DNA from: Punctularia strigosozonata HHB-11173 SS5
Taxonomy: Eukaryota > Basidiomycota > Agaricomycetes > Corticiales > Punctulariaceae
NCBI RefSeq assembly: GCF_000264995.1
Contig: NW_006767438.1
Location: forward strand, 1,413,211 to 1,477,210
Length of the DNA stretch: 64,000 nt
Reading direction: 5' to 3'
Part shown: in pieces, positions 1-11,190 of the stretch
Layout: each line of letters begins with the position of its first letter
How positions within the stretch are numbered: position 1 is the first letter of the stretch
Translations under genes and position numbers: made by a program
The notes under the pieces: generated by a model
The model's input: only the letters and a program-made list of their open reading frames with translations
Told to the model about the DNA's origin: nothing
Database searches by the model: none

Positions 1-207
1 TTGTATACCGTATATATATGGAAATATCACACGCTCGTTACCTATTATGTATAGATTCTCTCACATGTTCTATTCTTGTGTTCTTCCTTGCGATCTTCTA
101 TCTTTCCTGATTGATATTACCGCTTTAGGCACATTCTTTTGTTCCCTTTATGGAAATGCTTCCCTCGAGCTCCCTCACATATACCAGGAGCTCTCCCTCC
201 GCATCTC

Positions 208-368
208 CTCAGTCTTTTCCCTTATACTTGACTGAGGAGTGAGTCTGCCATGTCCCTTCATGTCCCTTATGTCCTAACGTACTTATGATGCCTCTGTAGT
301 CATATATTAGGTACTACATGCGTAACTCAGTCTTTTCCCTTATACTTGACTGAGGATCATATATTAGG
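208..368. repeat. 31-bp direct repeat pair, each copy a hairpin
   Basis: Two identical 31-bp copies lie at 208-238 and 326-356. Each copy begins CTCAGTC and ends GACTGAG plus GA, so each can form a stem of seven base pairs around a T/C-rich loop. A second 12-bp repeat (TCATATATTAGG) occurs at 300-311 and again at 357-368, directly after the second copy. This looks like debris of a small inverted-repeat element or a local duplication. No function can be assigned. Confidence 0.7.
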
Positions 369-507
369 GAATTATCGCTCTTGCCTTCAGATCCAGAAGT
401 TCATCAGGGCTTATCCACGCTTGCCTATATGAGACACGCCAGCGTGACCGTGATCAAACATTGTGAATGTGTTCGGAACATTGTTTCGTTCCTAAGTTTG
501 TCAAAAG

Positions 508-540
508 TGACAAAGTTCGGAACTTTGTCAGTCACGTGAC
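508..540. promoter_or_regulatory. Palindrome cluster with an E-box (CACGTG)
   Basis: A 23-bp palindrome with 11-bp arms (TGACAAAGTTC and its complement) around a single central base occupies 508-530. It is followed immediately by the 10-bp perfect palindrome GTCACGTGAC at 531-540, which contains a CACGTG E-box, a site known to bind bHLH factors. The site is about 300 bp upstream of the DcpS start. It could be a regulatory site or part of a small palindromic repeat; related words such as ACAAAGTGACATTGTCA follow at 549-565. Confidence 0.5.
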
Positions 541-830
541 TAACATAACAAAGTGACATTGTCATTTTCGTCGGATATTCCGATGTCCCCGACCTCTGAG
601 GGAGATTTCCAGGGTCCTCCGCTCTATCGCGTTGTGCACCTGGTTTCCGCGTCAAAAAAAGGAAGGTATGTGAATCTTTCATAAGCAAGAAGCATCAAGA
701 AGCTTTCCCATATTTAGCATTGTCCCCTATTACAGCCTCGAGCGGTGGTTTAGGAGCCTGCCTTACAAGTAAAGACCGTCATAAAAGAACCAACTCCTTC
801 CCTTCGGGGGAGTCGGTAGCTGCACTCATC

Positions 831-2074
831 ATGAGCGATTCGGAGATTAACGAAGCGGAAAAGCTGCAATCTCTGAAGGCTTTTCACTTCACGAGAGTGC
901 TCAACGACGATCCAGTGTCGCGGAGCCTGACCGTATTGGGCACATTACCGCAAGGGGATTTTGCGGATAGCTCCAGTCCCGCTGTCCTGCGGCTGGAGCG
1001 GACTTCTTTTGCGCTTTCACCCTCTGATATCGACAGCCTGACCAAGTCGCTGCATCGCATACGACTTGAAGAACACACCGACATAGTAAGTCTCAAATTT
1101 GTCGGACAGTCGTTTGCCGTTGACAATGTGCGCCGTGGAACGCTGCTGCAGTACACGTGGTTATTTGGATGGCTCGGTGACGATCGAAGTGAACCCGATG
1201 TAAAAATTAGCATCATTTGTCCTGCGACTGACGCTCACATTCGCAAGGTCAGTCGCCCGGGAGCTTCCATATCAGTATCTCTCTCTCATGATCATGCACC
1301 TAGTACAGCAAGCAAGACATCGTCATGGTCACCGAAACGCCTGATTTGCACCAGCGAATTGTCCGCCCGTACATGGACAGTTTCTCGGCCTCCCGAACCC
1401 AATGGTGCGCGGCGTTTCCTGATGCTTGCATCTCACAGTTTCAAAAGTTCGGCAGGGTCCGAGACATTATCAACGGCGTTTCGGAGGCCGACAAGATATT
1501 GTACCGTGATACCAATCCGTCACACGGGTTCGTACTACTGCCTGACATGAAGTGGGATCTCCGGACGATATCATCGCTTTACCTTGTCGCCATTGCCAAT
1601 TCGCCCGAAATCCGCAGTCTACGCAGTCTACAGAAACGACACATCGGCATGTTACGAAGTGTCAAGCGTGAAGCGGATCGCATTGTGAAAAGCCGATGGG
1701 GCTTGGGGAAGGGCGCACTGAGGTTCTTCATACACTATCAGCCCTCGTATTGTAGGTTACTGTTCGCTGTCGGTGAATCCTACGCTCACAGGATTTCAGA
1801 TCACTTCCACGTTCACATCGTCAACGCGAATTATGTCGGAACGATCGGATCCACGGTAGGACAAGCACATCTCCTAGACGATGTCATAGCTCTGGTGCGC
1901 GACTGTCCACACCGTATCGTATGCTGAGAGGTCTAACATCGATTTGACTTGCAGCTTGAACTGGACCCGGAAGAAGGCCCCTCCATTATGGAGCGGATGA
2001 CATTCACGTATGGTTTGGGGGACCAACACGGATTGTTCGTGGCGATGAAGGCGGCTCAAGTAGACTCGGAGTAG
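831..2074 (+). CDS. Scavenger mRNA decapping enzyme DcpS (HIT family)
   Basis: DcpS hydrolyses the m7GpppN cap fragments left after 3'-5' mRNA decay, in cytoplasm and nucleus. The chosen ATG opens MSDSEINEAEKLQSLKAF. The N-terminal swapped domain is followed by ETPDLHQRIVRPYM, then VSEADKILYRDTNPSHGFVL and LPDMKWD, which are typical of the family. The HIT signature reads HFHVHIVNANYVG and is completed only when the intron ending near 1799 is removed, giving PSYYHFHVHI; GQAHLLDDVIAL follows. The central His of the H-x-H-x-H triad is the expected nucleophile. There are about seven exons, with introns near 1086-1151, 1249-1306, 1415-1465, 1751-1799 and before 1954. The last exon ends AAQVDSE. 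The gene is convergent with the histone deacetylase, 70 bp away. Confidence 0.9.
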
Positions 2075-2144
2075 TGTTCGATAAAACCCGGCTCTCATTT
2101 CCTATCCAGCGAGTGTCTAACGGTCCTTGCTCTGCGCCTTCATG

Positions 2145-3812
2145 TCAGCGCATGTTTGCATTCCCATTCCTCCGCCGAAGTATATCGCATACACGGGTGA
2201 ACATGACTTCCACATTCGCCAGATCGCGAAGTGAGTTTCTATCCTGCATATTCCCGGCCGGCACATCCAACACAAATGACGGCGCGTAGACTGGGAACGT
2301 TGAGTGATCCGGGATGTCTGCGTCGAGCGGCAAGGGGCGTCCGAGCTAGATCAAGCGTGTGAGTGCAGTGAAAGTGAACACATCTCAGTGACGTACGGCA
2401 ATCGAGGTAAAGTATGCCCATGCTCGTGCTGCGTTCGGCGAGCTGTATCCTCCTGGAACTGGCACTGAGCGAGAGACGCATCCCTAAACAGAAAGTCCTC
2501 ACCTCCTCCGAGTAAGAGCGTCTTACAGCCCCATTCATGCACCGCACGGCCGATACACCAGCCCATGCTAGGAGATCGACTGTTTCAGCAGGCACTCCTG
2601 ACACGAAGTACGACTGCTGACCTCTCTAAATCGATATTCCAAATGCCGCACGGGTCGCCGGCTAGCCCGTCGACACCACACTGCAACACGACGAATCGCA
2701 CTTGCTGCGACAACCGACCCTCAGGCCCGTCCTCCTCATCGATGTCCCCGTCCTGCGTCGTATGCAAACCGAAGAATGCATCCTTGATGGGTTCTACCAC
2801 GCGCATCCACACCTCCTTGAGTGTCGCGCCCGACAATCCCTGTCTGAGAGGCACCGCGAGCGTGAAGGGGTCCGCCGCACCCGATTCGTCCGGCACGGGA
2901 AGGTCGGCAAGCGGAGAGGCGGGGAAGAAACCGGGTGCGGCATGGTGGATAGAGAGCGTCAAGATCTGAGAGTGGCCGCTCGTGCCGTGGGAGGACGCGA
3001 ATGCCTCGCAGACACCGTCCGCGAAGTGCAGGTCCAGATCAACGTACATGACCATGGGCTTGGCCGGCGCTGTGGCCACTTCGCCAGGAAGAGGGGGAGG
3101 GGGACCTCGAAGCGGGCGCTTGAGCGCGAGAATGGCGAGCACGACGTCTGCGACGTAGCAGAACCCCGACGCGCGCGACTTGTGTGCGTGATGCCTTCGT
3201 CGAGGGGTTGCGGTCAGCAGGTGATGGGCTTCACATGCGAGAATTGTCCTACCGACCGCCATCCCAACATATGGCGACGTCTGCCTGGCCGGTCCGTAGG
3301 GCCTGCGCGGCTGAAAGGGACGCGCCGGCGATTAACGATACATATCTGTGCACCCCAGGGAACAACGGGCAATCCTGGACACGCTCACGAGGTGAACATA
3401 GACAGGCAAGCCTGTGAACGGGAAGGCGTACATCTTCAAGTCCGAAGTCTTCCGTGACCTGCGCTCTTCCCGGCTCTTGGGTACCGGACGAACGTCTCGG
3501 ATCGAGGACATAGCGGAGGTAGTCCTCGCTGTGGTACGCCGAGAGGTCCTTGTAGCTCGCAGGCTGAGGTCTGAGTATCTTCGCTTTCGGTAAAGCCTCA
3601 CCGGCACCCGCTTCTGCTGCGGAACTGGTAGCCAACAGTCCGTATTCTTTGACGAGCGAGTGCACGAGCAACGATCGGTTGCGATTGGAAGGTAGGAGTG
3701 ACGAGATCTAAGCTTGGTCGTCGGACGTAATATGCAGAGGGTCGTCGGAGATTGGTACCTTTGCGAGTTCCTCTGATACGACGTAGACGACGCGTTGTCC
3801 ATCGTCTGCCAT
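2145..3812 (-). CDS. Class I histone deacetylase (HDAC8/Hos1-like)
   Basis: Zn-dependent lysine deacetylase acting on histones and other proteins. The ATG at 3812 opens MADDGQRVVYVVSEELAKV. After an intron the protein continues SSLLPSNRNRSLLVHSLV, a typical N-terminus of this group. The catalytic core shows CWDGGRHHAHKSRASGFCYV (paired active-site histidines) and MYVDLDLHFADGVCEAF, the Asp and His being zinc ligands. SIHHAAPGFFP and GCKTLLLGGG follow, the last being the glycine-rich active-site loop. The final exon reads LDADIPDHSTFPVYAPSF and DRNSLRDLANVEV, the HDAC8-type C-terminus. At least five introns are present. All expected core motifs are visible, so the enzyme should be active. Assignment to Hos1/HDAC8 rather than Rpd3 rests on the N-terminal sequence and divergent C-terminus. 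Confidence 0.9.
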
Positions 3813-3970
3813 GGTCGTGTACCGAGGCAAAAAAGGATAATAATAATCAGCGCCACAGACGCGTCGTCGTTGGTCGACGCGCAACCGGATACACGAATCA
3901 ACGTACGATACATTACACGAGAACCTTGTAGCCTATGTTCCATAAAGACAAGTAATCCCAGATGCTGAAA

Positions 3971-6109
3971 TCACCACCATGGCTGGCAATCGCCTCCATC
4001 CCACCTCCACACCTCGTTCTCGTTGCCCACGATCATGCGCGTGTCCTGCATCCACGCACCGTCGTACACCTTCTCGACGAACCACCGCACGGCCCAGTGC
4101 CGAAGAATGTACTTGAAGTATACATAGTATTTCCTGTACAGCGAAAGCACATCAGCTCATGCCAATGATCGAGTGATGATTTGTGAAAGTGACTTACCAG
4201 GTGTACCCCAGCACCACCCTCGGATTCGCGTACACTTTCTCGAGCCCGTACACCCGGCGCATGTCGTACGGCACCAGGAAGCTTTCGCTCGAGTAACACT
4301 CTCCCGGGGCGCCCGCCCTGAAGTGCAATGCCGGCGCCTCTTGCGGGCTCGTCCGCCTCCGGCCCTTCCTTACGGCGGCGCCTTTCCCCTGGCCAACCCG
4401 CCCAGCCCATCGATCCTGCTCCGTCGTATCTTGACCATCCTCGTAGACAAACGCCATGTCCGGGTCGCTCGCCATCGGATGGGAGTCCACCAACGGATAA
4501 GACAAGGGTGTCGCGGACAACGTCTTGTTTCGTCGAAGGTGCGGCGGGAGGAACGGCTCGGCCTGCATCGCGATGATTCCGTTCCAGCATGCGAACACCG
4601 GGGCGGGCTCCGACTTTTCTACGGCCTCACGCGAGGCCTTGTCGAAGAAGTAGGGCCATATTCCGGCTGCGAGGCCGCCGACTCGGTCGCGGATCACCCA
4701 GGCGTCGTACAGCCTGTCCGGAGAACCGCGTCAAGATCGATCGAGAAACAGCGAAAGGAAAATGAGCGCACCCAAAGTGGTTGAAGTCGAGCCCGCAGAC
4801 GACGTCCCAGTCGCCACCGCGGCTCTCGAGCAGCTCGACCCAGCTCTCGGGCGTGACATAGACGTCGTTGGAGAACACGACGCGGTCCCAGCCGCCGCCG
4901 ACGCTCGCTGACCCGGAGGTGAGTGGCTCCAGCGCGCGGTTGCGCAGTGCGGCCAGATGACCGATGCGCGCGTTCCATTCGTTGTTTTCCGGGCGACGGA
5001 CGACCGTATCGTGAGTAAGGATGCGATGGAGGACGCCCATGTCGTCTAGCCTGTACATATGTCAGTGGCGAGGATAAGGACAGGTGATGGAGGGAACGGG
5101 CCTCGATGCGAGCTGCTCAAGCAGTTCCGGCGTGTTGTCGCTTGACTCGGATTCGAGTATGGACACGAAAACGTTCTCGGTGCCAAAGTAAGGAATGGCG
5201 GCGAGGAGGGAGTCGGACCATGCGGGGACGATAGCGGCGTTGTTGTAGAACAGGGCAGCGATAAACAGTTTTTCTAGCGTGACATCAGATTGGGCATATT
5301 AAAGATGAAGCCTGCGTAGGTTCGGTACGGCACGCTCAACCAAGAGGTAGAGAATGCTTACCATTGCGCCCGTATCCACTTGGTTTTGGTTTGGCCTGCG
5401 CTTGCCGGATCGCGGCCCTGTACCGTATGTCGTCCGCCTGCTCGTACGTCCACAGCGCATATAGTCCGAACAACACCCAGACGCCGTAGAAGGCGACCCT
5501 CGCCCACCATCCTGCGTCCTGCCTCTGCCACGGTTTTGTTGTCCGCACCTCTTGCTCTTCATCGGTGCCAGGCGGCCCGTCCCCGATCAGCACGTAATGC
5601 TCTTCCCTCCTGCCCCGTCTCCTGCGCAACGTCCTCTTCACCAGTACGCTGGCGACCATCCATCCTAGCATGACGCCTGCCCAGATCGGCGGCGCGCATA
5701 CAGCCGCGATCCACCAACCCCATGCATGCGGAAAGCCCGGCTTCCAGACGTCGTTCCAGTAGTATCTGTCGTACGCCTTGAGCGTCGCGCGAAAGATCGC
5801 GGTGAAGATGAACGCGGGTACGAAGCCAGGCAGGCGCAGGACCCAGAGCGCGCTCCGGAGAAGCGTGCGCGAGGACAGCGCGAAGGAGAAGCCATGGCTG
5901 TTGCCACTGCCCCATTGCGATGTCGCCGTTCGGGCCGAGGAAGGCCGCGAGCTCGACCGGGAGCGCGTCATCCGTCGAGGACGTGGGCGCAGAGAGCTCA
6001 GGGTGGGCGGGTCGTGGTCGTGGTCGTGGTCGACGTTGGTTGCAGCGCCGGCTTTAGCGCCGGCGGTCCTGCTGCGTCGGGGGCAATGCGCCAAGCATCC
6101 CATCCACAT
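3971..6109 (-). CDS. GT69 alpha-1,3-mannosyltransferase-like protein (CMT1/CAP59 family)
   Basis: Predicted type II Golgi/ER membrane glycosyltransferase. The family is named for Cryptococcus Cmt1 and Cap59, which act in mannose-containing glycan or capsule synthesis; the substrate here is unknown. The N-terminal part is hydrophobic, with membrane segments near HAWGWWIAAVCAPPIWAGVM and WWARVAFYGVWVLFGLYALW. The luminal domain contains KLFIAALFYNNAAIVPAWS, ENVFVSILESESSDNTPELL, WDRVVFSNDVYVTPESWVEL, VCGLDFNHFG (spliced to LYDAWVIRDR) and ends ENEVWRWDGGDCQPWW, the family C-terminus. The start could instead be the ATG at 5971, because residues 1-46 before it are low-complexity and include a DHDHDHD run. 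The gene is divergent from uL16m, with only 130-270 bp between starts. Confidence 0.85.
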
Positions 6110-6239
6110 CTACCCACGCGCGCCGGCTCCGCCACGGCCCACAACGGCAAATCCAGGCCCCTATTGGAAATGGCGTCGGTCTCTGGGATTTCGGGCTCCG
6201 ACTGAAATCCACTTTGGCCTCTACCTTCTCCGCCTCGCC

Positions 6240-7007
6240 ATGTCGGGACTCTTGTCGCGCTGCAGCAGAGCGCTCTTCGCGCCGACGCGGGCAGCGGGGC
6301 AGACCCAGGTGCGGCACCATGGCCAGCTGGGCCCGAAGAACATGCACTACATGAAGCGCCACAAGGGCGTCATTCCCGTCCCCGTGGGCGGCTCGACCAA
6401 AGGCACCACCCTCGCCTACGGTGAATACGGCCTTCGTATAAAGTACGTCCTCCATCTTTGCTCGCGCCAAACCAGCACTCAGCCGTGATCCTGACAGAGG
6501 CCACGGCGTCCGCCTCTCCGCCAAAATGCTGCAGACGACCGAAGACGTCATCCGGCGCAAGCTCAAGATCGTCAAGGGCGCCAAAGTCTACCTGCGCGCG
6601 TACCCCGACATCCCCGTCTGCATCAAGGGAAACGAGACCCGTATGGGCAAGGGAAAGGGCTCCTTCGAGTTCTGGGCCACCCGCGTCCCGACCGGCAAGG
6701 TCATCTTCGAGATCGGCGGTGTGCCCATCCGCTACGAGCTCGCCAAGCAGGCCCTGCGCCTCGCCGCCGACCGTTTCCCAACCAAGATGGAGTTCATCAG
6801 CCGAGCGACACCGCCGCGGTTGGGTAACCTGCTTTTGACTCCGGACAAGGTGCGTCTCTTCGTTGTGACACGTGGTATACGCATTCTGAGTGACAACTGT
6901 AGCCCACCGTGCCATTACCTTCGCACTCTGCCGTCGAACGACGCAACGCCCTACCCGACATATCCGCCACCCCAGAACCCGCATCTGCTCCTTCTCCATC
7001 CGCATAG
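6240..7007 (+). CDS. MRPL16: Mitochondrial large-subunit ribosomal protein uL16m
   Basis: Component of the mitochondrial 54S/39S large subunit, near the peptidyl-transferase centre and A-site tRNA. Exon 1 encodes a basic mitochondrial presequence (MSGLLSRCSRALFAPTRAA) and KRHKGVIPVPVGGSTKGTTL. Removal of an intron (about 6439 to 6499) joins YGLRIK to GHGVRLSAK. The L16 core follows: IKGNETRMGKGKGSFEFWAT and RVPTGKVIFEIGGVPI. A second intron starts at 6850 (GTGCGT). The last exon adds PTVPLPSHSAVERRNALPD and a short Pro/Ala/Ser tail before TAG at 7005-7007. The tail is longer than in most uL16m proteins and looks disordered. Start choice is clear because the leader must precede the core. Confidence 0.92.
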
Positions 7008-7336
7008 AAGCACAAGTACCTGCGCATACATACCATGTACATGCGACCCTGATGCATATATCATCATCCCCTCCTCTGATCCGGACCGGGAAGCACGTCG
7101 ACTACATGACTACTAAAGCGCACACCCTTCACGTTCGCGTTACCTACTGACTCGCCCCTTACTCTCAGATCATGCCTCTCAAGGCCCAGACAAATGGATG
7201 ACATGGATGACAGCATGACGTTATATCGTGAGTGGGCGCACTACATGTCAGGAACTCCGAATAATTCACATCATCAAGGAGAGGAAGGGTAGCCTGCCCG
7301 CAGTACCCATCGTTACGATCAACGAATACAGGTGCA

Positions 7337-9345
7337 CTACTCCGAGCCATAATCTCCGGATACGGTCGCCCGCACTTCCGTGTCAAGCGTGCGCTGCGTC
7401 TCCGAAGGCCAGCCCTTCGCGCATAGGCCGTCGCTGCACATGAATTCGAGCTCGGCGCCCTCGTTCATCGGGTGCGAACGGTGCATGAGGTCGATCTCCG
7501 CGTGCCACTCTCGCCCGTGCGGGTCCGTCGTCCAAAAGCCCACGATGCGCATTCTGTTGAGCACGAGCAGGCTCAGACGCGGGTCGTCGTTTTCTGTCCG
7601 GATGTCCTGCGACGCAGGTGAGCGCCCGTCTCGGAGAGGAAAACCTCATAGGATGGGGGGATCGCTAACCTTGATCGCGCAGCCCACGAAGAATGCAGTG
7701 GCGATGACGAGGTACCTCAGCGTCACGCGCTCGCGTAGATCCCAGGGTCCGACGGACGTATGGTATGTCTCCTTCCACGGAGGCAGCGGTGCAGTGTGGG
7801 AGACCTGCAAGACGGGAAGGAGCCAACAAAAAAATCGATATACGCGCCCGCAGCGATCACAGGCCCACCAACGCACCTCGCAATTGATCTCAAACGTGAT
7901 CGAGATGTCGCCTCCTGGCACGCGCAGCCACGGGATTGTGCCCGCGTTCTGCAACTCCGGGAGGCTCTCGTCGAGGAGCGCGCACATCACGGACACACCG
8001 CGCACCCGCGTAGCGACGTCATCTTGCTCCCATACGTTCCGCACAGCGCAGGCACCTGACCGGGGCGGTCACCATGAGCGGCACGCCGTGCGACCCTTCC
8101 ACTACCAAGTCCCATAACGTCTTCTCAAGCGTGACCTTGGCTGCAGGAGACGCCAGCGGCCAGCCCTCCGCACACAGAAAGTCGTCGCAGGTCACAACGT
8201 GGTCGTGCGGGAGTTGCACGCCGTACCACTCTGGGCACGCCGATTCTGGCATCGAGCACGGGTGCTCGTGCTCACGATGCACCACGTCGAGTTGCACGTA
8301 CCACACACATTCATCCGGGTCAACAGTCCAGAGCTGAACGAGCCGCAGGCGCTCTCGCGTGAGCAGCATTATACGGGGATCTTCGAGCTCCTTCCACGCG
8401 TCCTGTCCAAGGAGGAAACTGGTGAGAGTGTTAACTTTCCTACGCATGCATGAAGTTCTCACCGAAAGCGCCCAGGGGACAAGGTCAGAGATGACATTGA
8501 CGAGCCAGCGGAGCGTGAAGCCCTGATCACGGAAGCGGTACGGCAACACCGGCTCATACACCCTCGTCCACTTTGGCATGGACTGCGAGCCGACGCGATC
8601 GATCAGCGACCGCACCAGCGTGGACCTTGATCACGTCGAACACAACTGACCTCATTATCCAGCATAATTACGAGTTTGATGTTTCCCGCGCATGCGGCTA
8701 TCGGGATCGTATCCGCGTTGAAGAGCTCTGGAACGCGCGGGTCCTCTGCCACGCGGCCGAGACTGATCCCGCTCACGACCGGGTCGGCTACCAAAGCCTG
8801 CCACACACTCTGCACGAAGATGGTCCTCATCGTCTCCCCCGGCCACGGCGTAAGTCGAACCGCGAGCGAGCGCTCTGCGAGCTGCTCCAGCGCCGGTTTC
8901 GGCGGCAACCATGCCAAGTCTGCGTCGCTGGGCGGACGGACCCGGAAGCTGGGTGGCTTGCTCAAACGAGGCACGATAGCAGACCATGTCTCTTCGGGAC
9001 GGCTGCAGTCAATCCACCGTGTCACGTCTGTGAAGTCGTAGGGTCCCTGTTTGGGCACGGTCTGTTCGATGACCATTCGCGGTTGGGGGAGGGAATCCGG
9101 AGCCGACTGCAGCCCTGGAAGTGGTGCATGATTGACGCCAGGAAAATGAAGTATGTTGAAGTACTGCGACAAGGAGTGTCAGAGGCGGCAACTTCATTTG
9201 CAGAAGAGCGGCGTACCTCTGATTCAAGTGCACCAGACACCGCATATGCGTCGAATGCCATATTGTGCAGCTGCGTGAAAGGTGCGTATTGAAAAACGGG
9301 GGAACGGGGGCTGTTTGACTGATTGTCTTCCTCCGCAGGGTCCAT
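7337..9345 (-). CDS. Unrecognised protein made of two tandem homologous repeats
   Basis: Family not recognised. The start opens MDPAEEDNQSNSPRSPVF; a clean GT..AG intron joins ALESE to YFNILHFPGVNHAPLPG. The protein is about 550-600 residues and soluble, with no signal peptide. It contains two related units. Unit 1 has FNADTIPIAACAGNIKLVIM, LRWLVNVISDLVPWAL, DPRIMLLTRERLRLVQLWTV and CDDFLCAEGWPL. Unit 2 has QNAGTIPWLRVPGGDISITF, LRYLVIATAFFVGCAIK, a DPRLSLL-type segment before NRMRIVGFWTTDP, and CSDGLCAKGWPS. The order of blocks is the same in both, so this is an internal duplication of roughly 220-240 residues per unit. Several introns interrupt each unit. It may be a basidiomycete-restricted family; no function is proposed. 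Confidence 0.7.
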
Positions 9346-10312
9346 ATGTATAGTCATTCATCATGGATGTGTGGACGTAGACCACAATGTTGTGGCCATT
9401 GCCATGTTCGGAATTTGTCTGTGTGGAACTTTGCCCATAAGAGTCGGTGGCATTGCAATGCTATATGAAACGAACAAGGCAAACCCGGTGGCAATGAGCG
9501 ACCCTCTCAATGCGAACTGCTGGACTGCACAATGTGGTAAAGCGTTGTTGACCGCTATACTAATCTCGATTTCCACTCGCTATCATTGGCTGCGCATGAA
9601 TCGACGCGTTGAGCGAGGGACTCGAAGAGTTGTGCATGAGACGATTAAGACCTTTGGGCGACACTGGCGGGTGATAAAAGTCAGGGAACAGCGAGCAGTG
9701 AACACATCGGACAATACCCAAACTGATTTTGATTTATCAATTGTCCAGGACTGCTAGTACATGATGCACCGCAAATTCTGATGAAGCAAACGAGGGAGTC
9801 ACGTATCTGTAGCTATGGAGTTGCAAAGTCGGCAAGGAATGAATAAACAGAAATAAGGATGAATTTATGATCGCTACGAGTATTAGAATGACTCCATCAG
9901 CCAGGAGGGGAGTTGAGCCTGCCGCTAGTCCTCGGAGCAGCGGCTTGGCAGTTGTCACCTAGGGCTTCTGTCGATGGTTCGTTGATTTAGAGGAGGATGG
10001 TGAACGCAGGGAGGATGGGGTGCGTGTCGGATTGGACACGCTAGATTCGTGAGAGGCGCTCTCCGAAACATGATGGCTGTGAACGTTCCAGCTGACGCCA
10101 CTGTGGTGGGAGTTACTCGAACAAGCGGCCAGAGAGCGGTTGAGACGAGACGAGCGTCTAGCGAGTTCTAACAGGGAGAGACATATGGCGAATACAAGGA
10201 GACGTAGTTACTAGGTGGGTGCCATGTACTCCAATATATCCAGGATGCAATAATTTCATGTTCGAGATTGGCATGATCAAGATACAGACTGTACCCGTCC
10301 GCTAACACAGAG
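9346..10312. other. Intergenic, no supported gene
   Basis: About 970 bp between two minus-strand genes. A plus-strand open frame (9323-9757, about 140 codons) begins at TTG rather than ATG and resembles no family. A minus-strand frame at 9737-9958 has a hydrophobic patch but no start context or domain. I see no repeat or RNA gene. Confidence 0.5.
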
Positions 10313-11190
10313 CTAGTCCTTGCGGGTACGGCTGCGGTTGCCGTGGTCATAAGGCTTTTCCTGACGACCGGATCGCTTGGCAGACGAAGGTGAACGCAGG
10401 GAAGCGTGGGAACGCCCTGACGAAGCATTGCGCTGGTAGCTTCGTTCCGGACTTGGCAGCCCTACTTCGAGGGAGAAACGCTGCAAGACCTCGACGTCTT
10501 CTACGCGTCTTGCCGATCGTGGATGTTCAACTGGAAACGGTAGGTGCAAGGGATCAATGCGGGGCGGGAGCGGCTGTGCGAGATCGCCCCCAGTGGGGTG
10601 CACCGGCATGCCAGCATTTAGGATTGCGCCGACATTTTCAGGATACGGTAAAGTGCGTCCCAAAGGAAAGCCTTGAACGTGGTTGACATCGCTGTGATCG
10701 GGATTGCTGTAGGGGACATATTCCGGCGTTGCTTGGACCAGCAGTGATTCTTGCTGCACGACGACCGAAGGACGCGGATGATGCACATGGACAGGTGACG
10801 AGACCGATGATATCGGCACTGCCTGGGGACTGGGAGCGGGAACATGATGCTTTCCGGGAGAGAGAGGCGGATTGGGTCTTGTAGCATAGTTTGGCACGGG
10901 TCGCGACGACATCGGAGCCCGCGCCAGCAATGCGGGATGAGCCAGGGCAGCAGGCTGAACTTGCGGCTGCCCTAGAGGTCCAACGGGCAGGAGAGGGTCC
11001 TATATTTTGACGTCTGTTAGTATCGTGGCAGAACAGACAGCAGGTTATAAGCAGGTACCGTGTCGTTGGGCATAAAGGCCGGGGCGGAGTCTCGTGGAGA
11101 AGCGAGCTGTCTCCGATCCCAATAGATATATCTCAGCAGCCGAGCGTGGCCCTTAGTGTAGAACAAAGGAGGAGCCACGCCCGCAGTCAT
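10313..11190 (-). CDS. Proline/serine-rich disordered protein, family unknown
   Basis: Family not recognised. The proposed ATG at 11190 opens MTAGVAPPLFYTKGHARLL and continues RYIYWDRRQLASPRDSAP. A textbook intron (GTACCT donor, TACTAACA branch site, ATAG acceptor) joins PNDT to DPLLPVGPLGQPQVQPAAL. The second exon is a long Pro/Ser/His-rich, probably disordered segment with phosphorylation-like SP motifs (LPSPERS, LRSPSS), ending in a basic tail (HGNRSRTRKD). The good intron makes a real gene likely. The true N-terminus may lie further upstream, since another exon between 11190 and 11560 cannot be excluded. Such tails often form the cytosolic part of single-pass fungal membrane proteins, but no membrane segment was found. 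Confidence 0.55.

Larger units (their letters stand above)
1..830. other. Intergenic region upstream of DcpS, with small repeats
   Basis: No gene is supported here. The stretch is AT-richer than its surroundings. It holds a 31-bp direct repeat (208-238 and 326-356) and a cluster of palindromes around 508-540, listed separately. The short open frames lack fungal codon character and any recognisable domain. Confidence 0.6.

Noticed and set aside
9323-9757. Plus-strand open frame of about 140 codons with a hydrophobic start
   Set aside because: It begins at TTG, has no domain, and the first ATG lies well inside; no splice signals link it to neighbours.
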